Below, piece by piece: positions 27,711 through 35,727 of a DNA stretch of 64,000 bases (within the stretch, counting starts at the first letter, position 1; every line of letters begins with the position of its first letter). The DNA is taken from positions 124,001 to 188,000 of the forward strand of contig CP045205.1 of assembly GCA_009363175.1 (NCBI GenBank), given 5' to 3'. Source of the DNA: Citrobacter telavivensis. GTDB taxonomy: Bacteria; Pseudomonadota; Gammaproteobacteria; Enterobacterales; Enterobacteriaceae. The notes below the pieces were generated by a model, which made no database searches, was not told the origin of the DNA, and worked only from the letters and a program-made list of their open reading frames with translations. Both the position numbers and the translations under genes were made by a program.

Positions 27711-28976
27711 TTATCGTGTCAGCGAGTGGGTGATAATGCCGAGCGCCTGACGAAATTGCGCCTCAGGGATGGTAAGCGGATAGAGAAAACGAATAACGTT
27801 GCCATACACGCCGCAACTCAGCAACAGAAGTCCTTCCTGCAAGGCGCGGTCCTGCACCTGGCGGGTGAATTCCGGGGAGGGCTTCCCGGTGTGCGGGTCG
27901 TTAAATTCCACCGCCACCATCGACCCCTGAGCACGAATGTCGGCAATAAACGGACAGTCCGCTTTCGCCTGATTCAACGCGTCGACCAGCGTCGCGCCCA
28001 ATGTGGCAGCGCGGGCGCAGAGCTGTTCTTCATCAATCACATCCAGTACCGCGTGTGCTGCCGCAACGGCCAGTGGATTCCCGGCATACGTCCCTCCCAG
28101 ACCGCCAGGCGCAGGCGCATCCATCACCCCGGCACGGCCAGCCACCGCAGAGAGCGGCATCCCGCCCGCCAGGCTTTTCGCCATTGTCATCAGATCGGGC
28201 TGTACGCCATGATGCTCCATCGCAAACAGCTTGCCGGTACGAGCAAAGCCGGTCTGCACCTCATCGGCGATCAACAAGATACCGTGGGTATCACACAACG
28301 CCCGCAGCGCCTGCATGAAATCCGTTGGCGCAACATTAAAGCCCCCTTCGCCCTGAACCGGTTCAAGGATGATGGCGGCGACCTGATCCGGCGCGATATC
28401 CGCTTTGAAAATGCGCTCCAGACTTTGCAGCGCATCGGCAGTACTCACGCCGTGCAACGCATTAGGGTACTGGGCGTGATAAACCGAACCAGGAAACGGC
28501 CCAAAACCGATTTTGTAGGGCGCAACCTTACCGGTCAGCGCCATCGTCATGAAGGTCCGCCCATGAAATGCGCCGCTGAAGGTAATTAGCCCTGGGCGTT
28601 TGGTATACGCGCGGGCAATCTTCACCGCGTTTTCCACCGCCTCTGCACCGGTAGAGAAGAACGCCGTTTTCACCGGCCCCTGAATGGGAACGCGTGTGTT
28701 GATACGTTCAGCAAGCCGGACATAGCTTTCGTAAGGAACAATCTGGTAAGCGGTATGAGTAAAGGACTGGAGCTGTTTTTCAATCGCGGCGATGACTTTG
28801 GGGTGCCGGTGCCCGGTATTCAGCACCGCAATGCCGGCGGCAAAGTCGATCACCTCACGACCTTCCACATCCCACAACGTTGCGTTTTCCGCTCTCTCGG
28901 CGTAAAAGCCGCACATCACGCCGATCCCGCGCGGCGTCGCCTGCAAACGCCGTTCATTCAGTTCGTTATTTTTCAT
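27711..28976 (-). CDS. Class III aminotransferase, PuuE/GabT-like (4-aminobutyrate aminotransferase)
   Basis: This 421-residue PLP enzyme resembles E. coli PuuE, the GABA transaminase of putrescine catabolism, in length and in long identical stretches (IDFAAGIAVLNTGHRHP, KIGFGPFPGSVYH, GGLGGTYAGNPLAVAAAHAV). The PLP-binding lysine is in LMTMAKSLAGGMPL, and ADEVQTGFARTG contains the cofactor-contacting Asp. I chose the second ATG (28976), which has AGGGG six bases upstream; the first ATG abuts that site. E. coli K-12 has no gene here. Likely substrate is GABA or a related omega-amino acid, but the context (livJ, rpoH) gives no pathway. Confidence 0.88.
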   Translation of the reverse strand: MKNNELNERRLQATPRGIGVMCGFYAERAENATLWDVEGREVIDFAAGIAVLNTGHRHPKVIAAIEKQLQSFTHTAYQIVPYESYVRLAERINTRVPIQGPVKTAFFSTGAEAVENAVKIARAYTKRPGLITFSGAFHGRTFMTMALTGKVAPYKIGFGPFPGSVYHAQYPNALHGVSTADALQSLERIFKADIAPDQVAAIILEPVQGEGGFNVAPTDFMQALRALCDTHGILLIADEVQTGFARTGKLFAMEHHGVQPDLMTMAKSLAGGMPLSAVAGRAGVMDAPAPGGLGGTYAGNPLAVAAAHAVLDVIDEEQLCARAATLGATLVDALNQAKADCPFIADIRAQGSMVAVEFNDPHTGKPSPEFTRQVQDRALQEGLLLLSCGVYGNVIRFLYPLTIPEAQFRQALGIITHSLTR

Positions 28977-29050
28977 TTTCATCCCCTAAGATGCGCACAA
29001 CCCATCGGTAAGTGTTTGCCAGGGGGGAGAAATTCGCCAGAGCAGGCGCT

Positions 29051-29087
29051 AAAAAAACAAAAACCCCGGACAGTTATCCAGGGTTTT
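29051..29087 (-). terminator. Rho-independent terminator of rpoH
   Basis: On the minus strand AAAACCCTGGA pairs with TCCGGGGTTTT over eleven base pairs (one G-T pair) around a six-base loop. The T-rich stretch TTTTTGTTTTTTT follows. It lies 20 bases after the rpoH stop and upstream of the aminotransferase start. Confidence 0.9.
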
Positions 29088-29106
29088 AGCGGGGACTTCG
29101 CGGGCG

Positions 29107-29961
29107 TTACGCTTCGATAGCGGCGCGAAGTTTTTTCATGGCGTTCTTTTCAAGCTGACGCACACGTTCTGCGGAAACGCCGTAGCGATCGGCCAGTTCC
29201 TGCAGCGTGGACTTGTTATCTTCGTCCAGCCAGCGGGCGCGGATAATATCCTGGCTACGCTCGTCGAGACCTTCCATCGCGTGGGTCAATTTGTTGGCGG
29301 CCTGATCTTCCCAGTTATCCTCTTCAATACCATCGGCAAAGTTAGAGGTTTTATCCTGCAGATACAGCACCGGCGCCATCGGCTGGCTGTCGGATTCGTC
29401 GTCCGTGGACATATCAAAAGTCATGTCCTGTGCCGCCATACGAGATTCCATCTCGCGAACGTCTTTGCTGGAAACCCCCAGCTCACGCGCGACCATTTCC
29501 ACTTCATCCTGATTAAACCAGCCCAGACGCTGCTTGGTTTTACGCAGGTTAAAGAACAGCTTACGCTGTGCTTTGGTGGTCGCCACTTTCACGATACGCC
29601 AGTTACGCAGGACGTATTCGTGGATCTCAGCTTTGATCCAGTGCACGGCGAAGGAAACCAGGCGCACACCCACTTCCGGGTTGAAACGGCGCACGGCTTT
29701 CATCAGGCCGATATTACCTTCCTGAATCAGATCCGCCTGCGGCAGGCCATAGCCCGCATAGTTACGAGCAACATGAACAACAAAGCGCAGGTGAGACAGG
29801 ATCAGCGTCTTAGCTGCTTCCAGATCGCCCTGGTAATGCAGCTTTTCAGCCAGTGCCCGTTCCTCGTCAGCCGACAACATCGGCCACGCGTTCGCAGCCC
29901 GGATGTAAGACTCCAGGTTACCAACAGGGGCTAAAGCTAAATTTTGCATTTCTTTGGTCAT
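29107..29961 (-). CDS. rpoH: RNA polymerase sigma-32 (heat-shock) factor
   Basis: RpoH directs RNA polymerase to heat-shock promoters and is controlled by translation, DnaK/DnaJ binding and FtsH proteolysis. It is 284 residues, as in E. coli. Region 2 is seen as LIQEGNIGLMKAVRRFNPEV, the RpoH box as QRKLFFNLRKTKQRLG (near 132-147), and region 4 as LQELADRYGVSAERVRQLEK. It has its own promoters, including a sigma-E type site upstream, and a strong terminator. Confidence 0.98.
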   Translation of the reverse strand: MTKEMQNLALAPVGNLESYIRAANAWPMLSADEERALAEKLHYQGDLEAAKTLILSHLRFVVHVARNYAGYGLPQADLIQEGNIGLMKAVRRFNPEVGVRLVSFAVHWIKAEIHEYVLRNWRIVKVATTKAQRKLFFNLRKTKQRLGWFNQDEVEMVARELGVSSKDVREMESRMAAQDMTFDMSTDDESDSQPMAPVLYLQDKTSNFADGIEEDNWEDQAANKLTHAMEGLDERSQDIIRARWLDEDNKSTLQELADRYGVSAERVRQLEKNAMKKLRAAIEA

Positions 29962-30058
29962 TCAAATCCTCTCAAGTTTTATCGTCTGACACCACAGCGA
30001 TAGACAGCAACAACCGTGCCAGCGTTAATGAGCAACGAGATTAGCATTCACTCTTTTA

Positions 30059-30085
30059 TCAGACCGTGATTTTATCCACAAGTTC
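30059..30085 (-). promoter_or_regulatory. Sigma-E-dependent promoter of rpoH (P3-like)
   Basis: On the minus strand GAACTT (30085-30080) and TCTGA (30063-30059) are separated by 16 bases, which is the sigma-E consensus spacing. The surrounding sequence closely resembles the E. coli rpoH P3 promoter. It would allow rpoH transcription at extreme temperature and during envelope stress. Confidence 0.85.
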
Positions 30086-30211
30086 AATGCAACGTTGTGT
30101 ATAAATTACGCACAAATTGTGACATGAAGATGAAAAGCGGGGAAGAGGCGACAGCAACTCTTTCCCTGCGAACGGAAACCCATTGCAGGGAAAGATTATA
30201 CCACGCTTTTA

Positions 30212-31270
30212 TTAATCGGGAGTAAAGTGACGTAAATGTTGAACCGTCGCAAGCCACGCCGCCACCCAGCCAATCATCGAGCAAACCAGCAGCAGTAACA
30301 GGCACTCATCGAACGATAAGCCATTGAGATCAAACTTCGTTCCGAAAACCTGTGCCACTTCCGTAACCGCCGACGACAGTCGCAACACCAAAATTTCTGA
30401 CAAAATCAGTGAAAGAAATGCGCCGGAAAAACCGAGCAACGCACCGCCGTAGAGGAACGGACGCAGGATAAATCCATCCGTTGCGCCAATCAGTTTTTGC
30501 ACGTTAATGGTATCGCGGCGGGCAAAAATGCTCAGTCGCACGCTGTTACCAATGACGAGGAAGACAGCGGCAACCATGAGTACGCCAATCATCGCCGACA
30601 CGCGCCCGACCAGTCCGGTCAGCGCCGCCAGACGGGCAAACCAGCTGTCGTCCATCCGCACTTCATCAATCCCGTTGATGCGGGAGACCCGGTCACGCAA
30701 TGTGTTCAGCGAATCGGTGCTCTGGAAGTCGAGCTTCGGGATCACCACCGCCACCGCAGGTAATGGGTTCTCTTCCAGCATATCCAGCGCGCCGCCGAAA
30801 CCGGACCAGTTGCGGAATTCGCCGAGGGCATCTTCACGGGAAAGATAATTCACCTTTTCCACGCCCTGCTCGGCCTGCAGTTGGGCGACAACGCCTGCCG
30901 CCGCATCATCATCCAGCGTTTTTTGCAGATAAACGGTTATCTGCGGAGACGGATAATACTGCGTCGCCGCCTGATTAACGTTTTTGTAGACCATGTAGCA
31001 GACGCTCGGCAGGGTCAGGGAGATAGCAATCACCATCACCGTCAGAAACGTCGCCAGCGGTTTGCTTTTCAGATCCTGTAACGCGCCCTGGAACGCATAG
31101 CGCACCTGCTCGTTAAAGACGTTGGTTTTACGCGAGTTCGGCTTTGGCGACGGTTTCGCCCGCTTCGGCGCGTTACGCCCACCGTCGCCGGAAGAGCCGC
31201 CGGAACGACGGAAACGGTCCAGTCGTCCACCGAACTGTTTGATTTGGTTGATAGCGTCGCGCTTATTCAC
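30212..31270 (-). CDS. ftsX: Cell division protein FtsX
   Basis: FtsX is the membrane part of the FtsEX complex, which recruits and activates the EnvC-amidase system for septal peptidoglycan splitting. I chose the GTG start at 31270, which overlaps the ftsE stop by eight bases (GTGAATAA) and gives 352 residues beginning with NKRDAIN after the initiator, as in E. coli. A basic cytoplasmic N-terminus precedes four membrane segments, with a large periplasmic loop after the first. The upstream ATG lies inside ftsE. Confidence 0.97.
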   Translation of the reverse strand: MNKRDAINQIKQFGGRLDRFRRSGGSSGDGGRNAPKRAKPSPKPNSRKTNVFNEQVRYAFQGALQDLKSKPLATFLTVMVIAISLTLPSVCYMVYKNVNQAATQYYPSPQITVYLQKTLDDDAAAGVVAQLQAEQGVEKVNYLSREDALGEFRNWSGFGGALDMLEENPLPAVAVVIPKLDFQSTDSLNTLRDRVSRINGIDEVRMDDSWFARLAALTGLVGRVSAMIGVLMVAAVFLVIGNSVRLSIFARRDTINVQKLIGATDGFILRPFLYGGALLGFSGAFLSLILSEILVLRLSSAVTEVAQVFGTKFDLNGLSFDECLLLLLVCSMIGWVAAWLATVQHLRHFTPD

Positions 31271-31931
31271 GAGCTTCGCCTCCATGCAAGTGACCATCGC
31301 TCAGGGTGAGCATGCGGTACGAACGACGGGAAATGAGCCCAATGTCGTGCGTTGCCATCAGTACCGTCACCCCAACGCGGTTAAACTCTTCGAACAGACG
31401 CAGGATCCCTTCCGACAGCGCGTCGTCCAGGTTACCCGTCGGTTCATCCGCCAGCAGTACTGCTGGCTTGTTCACCACCGCACGGGCGATACCGACACGC
31501 TGCTGTTCACCGCCGGAGAGTTGAATCGGGAAGTTCTTCGCTTTGTCCAGCAGTCCGACCTTGTCCAGCGCCGCCGACACGCGACGACGAATATCATCCC
31601 CGCTTGCTCCGGCGATAATCAGCGGTATCGCCACGTTGTCGAATACCGTTCTGTCCATCAACAGGTGGTGATCCTGGAAAATCATGCCGATCTGACGACG
31701 CAAAAACGGCACTTCACGGTTTTTCAGTCGCGTGATGTCATGCCCACTGAAGAGAATTTTCCCGGCGCTCGGCCGCTCAATCCCACAGATAAGCTTCAGT
31801 AGGGTACTTTTCCCCGCGCCGGAATGGCCGGTCAGAAACGCCATCTCGCCTGGCTGCATATGGAATGTCACTCCCTGCAGCGCTTGTCTCCCACCGAGAT
31901 AGGCCTTGCTGACATGTTCAAAGCGAATCAT
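31263..31931 (-). CDS. ftsE: Cell division ATP-binding protein FtsE
   Basis: FtsE is the cytoplasmic ATPase of FtsEX and links FtsZ to periplasmic hydrolase activation. It is 222 residues. Walker A GHSGAGKST is near residue 35, the signature LSGGEQQRVGIARA near 138, and Walker B VLLADEPTGNLD. It starts two bases after the ftsY stop and overlaps ftsX, giving the conserved ftsYEX operon. Confidence 0.98.
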   Translation of the reverse strand: MIRFEHVSKAYLGGRQALQGVTFHMQPGEMAFLTGHSGAGKSTLLKLICGIERPSAGKILFSGHDITRLKNREVPFLRRQIGMIFQDHHLLMDRTVFDNVAIPLIIAGASGDDIRRRVSAALDKVGLLDKAKNFPIQLSGGEQQRVGIARAVVNKPAVLLADEPTGNLDDALSEGILRLFEEFNRVGVTVLMATHDIGLISRRSYRMLTLSDGHLHGGEARE

Positions 31932-31933
31932 TG

Positions 31934-33415
31934 TTAATCCTCTCGGGCAAAAAGTGCCTCTATAAAATCGTCCGCCTTAAACGGACGTAAATCCTCGATA
32001 CGTTCGCCCACACCAATATAGCGGATAGGGATGCCAAACTGATCGGCCACCGAGAAGATAACCCCACCTTTCGCCGTACCGTCCAGTTTGGTCAGGGTAA
32101 TACCGGTCAGGCCCACCGCTTCATGAAACAGTTTGGCCTGGCTTATCGCATTCTGCCCGGTGCTGGCGTCAAGCGTCAGCATAACTTCATGCGGTGCGTC
32201 TTCGTCCAGTTTCTTCATCACGCGAACGATTTTTTTCAGTTCTTCCATCAGATGCGATTTGTTTTGCAGGCGACCTGCGGTATCGGCAATCAGCACATCA
32301 ATGTGGCGCGCCTTCGCTGCCTGAATAGCATCGAAGATAACGGAGGCGGAGTCCGCGCCAGTGTGCTGGGCGATCACCGGAATATTGTTACGCTGGCCCC
32401 AGACCTGCAATTGCTCAACCGCCGCCGCGCGGAACGTATCGCCCGCTGCCAGCATCACCGATTTACCCTGTTGCTCAAACTGACGCGCCAGCTTACCAAT
32501 CGTGGTGGTTTTCCCCACGCCGTTCACGCCGACCATCAGAATAACAAACGGCGTTTTGCCCTCAACGTTCAGCGGCTCATCGACTTTCGCCAGAATGTCG
32601 CCCATCTCGTCTTTCAGCAGACCGTACAGCGCCTCGGCATCTTTAAGCTGTTTGCGGCTGGCGCCTTCTGTCAGATTGGTGATGATTTTACGCGTGGTTT
32701 CCACGCCCACATCGGCAATCAGCAGTTGTTCTTCCAGTTCTTCAAACAGATCATCGTCGATTTTTTTACCACGGAACAGGCTGATAAATCCGGAACCGAG
32801 ATTTTCTTTGGTTTTCAGTAAGCTGCGTTTCAGGCGCGCGAAAAAGCCTTCTTTGGTCGGTTTTTCCTGCTCCTGAGCGATCTCATCGACCGGCGCGTCG
32901 TCTTCCGCCACCGGCACGACCATCAACGCGTCTTCCGCGGCTTGCGCCGCCAGCGCCTGTGCTTCCAGCTCTTCGTCGGTCAGTTCCGGCTCGTTTTGCG
33001 CCTCTTCTTCCACCGCGTCAACAATCTCAACGGTTTCCGCTTCCGCCTGCCACTCTTGCGCTGAGGTTTCCTTTTCGGCGTTCACCTCTTCCGGCAGCGG
33101 CAGCTCTTCGTGTTCGACGGCAATCTGCGGCTCAACGCGCGCTTCAGCGACGGCGGGCGCGGGTTCAGCAGACTGGAACGTTTCGATTTCCTGAACTTGT
33201 TCAGTCACCTCAACCACTTCTTCAGCAAAGGCTTCTGTTTCTTCTTTGCTGTGAACCGGCGCTTGCGCTTCTACATCAACCGCCGTTTCAACGGGTGCGT
33301 CGGGCGGTAATTGCGCGTCAACACCCTGCTGCTCTTCGGTTTTTTGTTCTTGTTCCTGCTCTTTTTCACCAAAGCCCAGCCAGGAAAAGAAGCCACGTTT
33401 TTTCTGTTTTGCCAT
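31934..33415 (-). CDS. ftsY: Signal recognition particle receptor FtsY
   Basis: FtsY docks SRP-ribosome complexes at the inner membrane for co-translational insertion. It is 493 residues (497 in E. coli). The first 190 or so residues form a highly acidic A domain rich in Glu, typical of enteric FtsY. The NG domain follows, with the P-loop VGVNGVGKTTTIGKLA, DTAGRLQNK, and TKLDGTAKGG. It is the first gene of ftsYEX and is divergent from rsmD across 250 bases. Confidence 0.98.
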   Translation of the reverse strand: MAKQKKRGFFSWLGFGEKEQEQEQKTEEQQGVDAQLPPDAPVETAVDVEAQAPVHSKEETEAFAEEVVEVTEQVQEIETFQSAEPAPAVAEARVEPQIAVEHEELPLPEEVNAEKETSAQEWQAEAETVEIVDAVEEEAQNEPELTDEELEAQALAAQAAEDALMVVPVAEDDAPVDEIAQEQEKPTKEGFFARLKRSLLKTKENLGSGFISLFRGKKIDDDLFEELEEQLLIADVGVETTRKIITNLTEGASRKQLKDAEALYGLLKDEMGDILAKVDEPLNVEGKTPFVILMVGVNGVGKTTTIGKLARQFEQQGKSVMLAAGDTFRAAAVEQLQVWGQRNNIPVIAQHTGADSASVIFDAIQAAKARHIDVLIADTAGRLQNKSHLMEELKKIVRVMKKLDEDAPHEVMLTLDASTGQNAISQAKLFHEAVGLTGITLTKLDGTAKGGVIFSVADQFGIPIRYIGVGERIEDLRPFKADDFIEALFARED

Positions 33416-33665
33416 TTGCGATTACACCCCTCGCGGCCCTATGCATTTCATCTTTCAGGCTGCCTCTTTGTTGGCTGCGCTCAAAAACCCCAGTCACATC
33501 GTCTTCTATGCTCCAGGGGATTTTATCGCTTGCCGCCTCGATGCATCCTGAATGATTTTATGCATATATACATGGAAGCTAAAAAAATGATGAAATAGTC
33601 TATCACTTTACTTAATCCACATCACCGCCTGGAATCATCTGCAAGCGGCGGTTTGAGCAACAGAA

Positions 33666-34262
33666 ATGAAAAAACCGAATCACTCTGGCAGCGGCCAAAT
33701 CCGCATTATTGGCGGGCAATGGCGCGGCCGCAAACTCCCGGTCCCCGACAGCCCCGGTCTACGTCCGACAACCGACCGCGTGCGTGAGACGCTGTTTAAC
33801 TGGCTGGCACCGGTGATGGTAGAGGCCCATTGTCTGGACTGTTTCGCCGGAAGCGGCGCGCTGGGGCTGGAAGCGTTGTCACGCTATGCCGCCAGTGCGA
33901 CGCTGCTGGAGATGGATCGCGCGGTCTCTCAGCAATTACAAAAGAACCTGGCTACGCTGAAAGCAGGGAATGCAAAAGTCGTGAATACCAATACCCTGAT
34001 ATTCCTGGCGCAGCCGGGCACCCCGCACAACGTGGTGTTTGTCGACCCGCCGTTTCGTAAAGGGTTACTGGAAGAGACCTTAAGCCTGCTGGAAAATCAC
34101 GGCTGGCTGGCAGATGTTGCCTGGATTTACGTGGAAAGCGAAGTGGAAAACGGTCTGCCGCCCGTGCCGACGAACTGGTCGTTGTACCGGGAAAAAATCG
34201 CCGGGCAGGTAGCGTACCGTTTGTATCAACGCGAAGCACAAGGAGAAAGCGATGCTGATTAA
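33666..34262 (+). CDS. rsmD: 16S rRNA (guanine(966)-N2)-methyltransferase
   Basis: RsmD methylates G966 of 16S rRNA in the 30S subunit. It is 198 residues, as in E. coli. The SAM-binding motif CLDCFAGSGALGLEALSRYA is near residues 57-76, and the catalytic motif IV reads VDPPFRKGL near 125. It overlaps the start of yhhL by 11 bases. Confidence 0.97.
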   Translation: MKKPNHSGSGQIRIIGGQWRGRKLPVPDSPGLRPTTDRVRETLFNWLAPVMVEAHCLDCFAGSGALGLEALSRYAASATLLEMDRAVSQQLQKNLATLKAGNAKVVNTNTLIFLAQPGTPHNVVFVDPPFRKGLLEETLSLLENHGWLADVAWIYVESEVENGLPPVPTNWSLYREKIAGQVAYRLYQREAQGESDAD

Positions 34263-34521
34263 TCTTGGTCGACTACTGATGCTCGGCGTGTGGGCATTCT
34301 TATTGTTAAACCTGGTGCAACCCTTCCCGCGCCCGCTCAACATCTTCGTTAACGTCGCCCTCGTGTTCATGGTGCTGATGCACGGCATGCAACTGGCGCT
34401 GCTGAAGTCCACCCTGCCCAAAGATGGGCCACAAATGACCACCGGCGAGAAGGTGCGTATTTTCCTGTTTGGCGTGTTTGAACTGCTGGTCTGGCAGAAG
34501 AAGTTTAACGTCAAAAAGTAA
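34252..34521 (+). CDS. yhhL: DUF1145 family inner membrane protein YhhL
   Basis: This small membrane protein of 89 residues and unknown function has three hydrophobic segments, in the order MLINLGRLLMLGVWAFLLLN, an internal one near 30-48, and VRIFLFGVFELLVW. It matches E. coli YhhL in size and position, and is translationally coupled to rsmD by overlap. It is convergent with yhhM, with two bases between the stops and no obvious terminator. Confidence 0.92.
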   Translation: MLINLGRLLMLGVWAFLLLNLVQPFPRPLNIFVNVALVFMVLMHGMQLALLKSTLPKDGPQMTTGEKVRIFLFGVFELLVWQKKFNVKK

Positions 34522-34523
34522 TG

Positions 34524-34883
34524 CTACGGCTGAGCGACAAAATCGACGAAGCGCGATCCCTTGTAGCTCAGCGTCCCTTTCTCCCCCACCGTCAGCGCAT
34601 AGTACTGCGTCGCGTCAAGGCGGAATGTCTTTTCCAGCCCACCGTTCTGCGGCTTAAAGCTGACCTCATAGCGCATGCTGGTTCCCGCCGGCGTGACCTG
34701 CTGCTGTCGGGAACGTCGGTCGTTGATGGGCTTTTCACGCTTATTGCTGACCACCATCTGCGCCTGCCGAAGCGGTGCCGCATCGTTATCGGCTTTTTCC
34801 CGCCGCTGCTGCATAAAGCGAAATGAGGCGGCAACAATAATTAACACAATGATAATAATGAAGAAAAGTGGCGGCTTACTCAT
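34524..34883 (-). CDS. yhhM: DUF2500 family protein YhhM
   Basis: This is a protein of 119 residues and unknown function, the size of E. coli YhhM. One N-terminal membrane anchor (PPLFFIIIIVLIIVAASFRF) precedes a basic linker and a domain of about 80 residues with a beta-rich look (TPAGTSMRYEVSFKP, YYALTVGEKGTLSYKG). The soluble part is probably periplasmic or cytoplasmic; topology is not certain. Confidence 0.92.
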   Translation of the reverse strand: MSKPPLFFIIIIVLIIVAASFRFMQQRREKADNDAAPLRQAQMVVSNKREKPINDRRSRQQQVTPAGTSMRYEVSFKPQNGGLEKTFRLDATQYYALTVGEKGTLSYKGSRFVDFVAQP

Positions 34884-35024
34884 ATTGATAACCCATCAGA
34901 AAATGCGGAAATAAGCATACCTTGCCCGTTATGGTGTTGTCATCAGGTGGTCGCGGCCTCTACACTGAACACCAGGGTTGTGAGCATACCGCTTACGAAA
35001 AAATAACGAATTCAAGGAACTAAG

Positions 35025-35651
35025 ATGCTTTGGTCGTTTATCGCTGTCTGCCTTTCCGCATGGTTATTTGTGGATGCCTCCTACCGTGGACCCACCTGGC
35101 AACGCTGGGTCTTTAAACCCGTCACCTTATTACTCCTGCTGTTACTGGCCTGGCAAGCGCCGATGTTCAACGCCGTGAGCTATCTGGTACTGGCCGGTCT
35201 TTGCGCTTCACTGGTTGGCGATGCGCTGACATTATTGCCGCGTCAGCGACTGCTCTACGCGATTGGCGCGTTTTTCCTTTCGCACCTGCTGTATACCATC
35301 TATTTTGCCAGCCAGATGACGCTCTCTTTCTTCTGGCCGCTGCCGCTGGTGCTGATGGTGCTGGGCGCACTGCTGATTGCGGTGATCTGGACACGTCTTG
35401 AAGAGTTGCGCTGGCCGGTATGTACCTTTATCGCCATGACGCTGGTCATGGTCTGGCTGGCCGGCGAACTGTGGTTCTTCCGTCCCACCGCGCCTGTGCT
35501 GTCGGCGTTTTTGGGCGCGTCGCTGCTGTTTATTGGCAACATTGTCTGGCTGGGCAGTCACTACCGCTGTCGTTTCCGTGCGGACAACGCCATCGCCGCC
35601 GCCTGCTACTTTGCAGGGCACTTCCTGATCGTCCGTTCGCTTTATCTCTAA
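35025..35651 (+). CDS. yhhN: TMEM86/YhhN family membrane protein
   Basis: YhhN is a 208-residue membrane protein with about seven to eight helices. It belongs to the family of the vertebrate lysoplasmalogenase TMEM86; whether the bacterial protein has hydrolase activity is not clear. The conserved LVGDALTLLP and HLLYTIYF motifs are near residues 64 and 86. It precedes zntA on the same strand, with the ZntR-type promoter starting seven bases after its stop. Confidence 0.92.
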   Translation: MLWSFIAVCLSAWLFVDASYRGPTWQRWVFKPVTLLLLLLLAWQAPMFNAVSYLVLAGLCASLVGDALTLLPRQRLLYAIGAFFLSHLLYTIYFASQMTLSFFWPLPLVLMVLGALLIAVIWTRLEELRWPVCTFIAMTLVMVWLAGELWFFRPTAPVLSAFLGASLLFIGNIVWLGSHYRCRFRADNAIAAACYFAGHFLIVRSLYL

Positions 35652-35657
35652 TAATGC

Positions 35658-35689
35658 TTGACTCTGGAGTCGACTCCAGAGTGTATCCT
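35658..35689 (+). promoter_or_regulatory. ZntR-dependent promoter of zntA
   Basis: The -35 TTGACT (35658-35663) and -10 TATCCT (35684-35689) are separated by 20 bases, longer than the usual 17. The spacer holds the perfect palindrome ACTCTGGAGTCGACTCCAGAGT (35661-35682). This is the hallmark of MerR-family activation, and the site is nearly the same as the known E. coli zntA promoter, where ZntR with zinc twists the DNA to activate it. Confidence 0.92.
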
Positions 35690-35727
35690 CCGGTTAATGA
35701 GAAAATTATCATCAACCGGAGGATGCC

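Noticed and set aside
35661..35682. Perfect 22-base palindrome as an attachment or recombination site
   Set aside because: Its position between the -35 and -10 with a 20-base spacer is fully explained as the ZntR operator.
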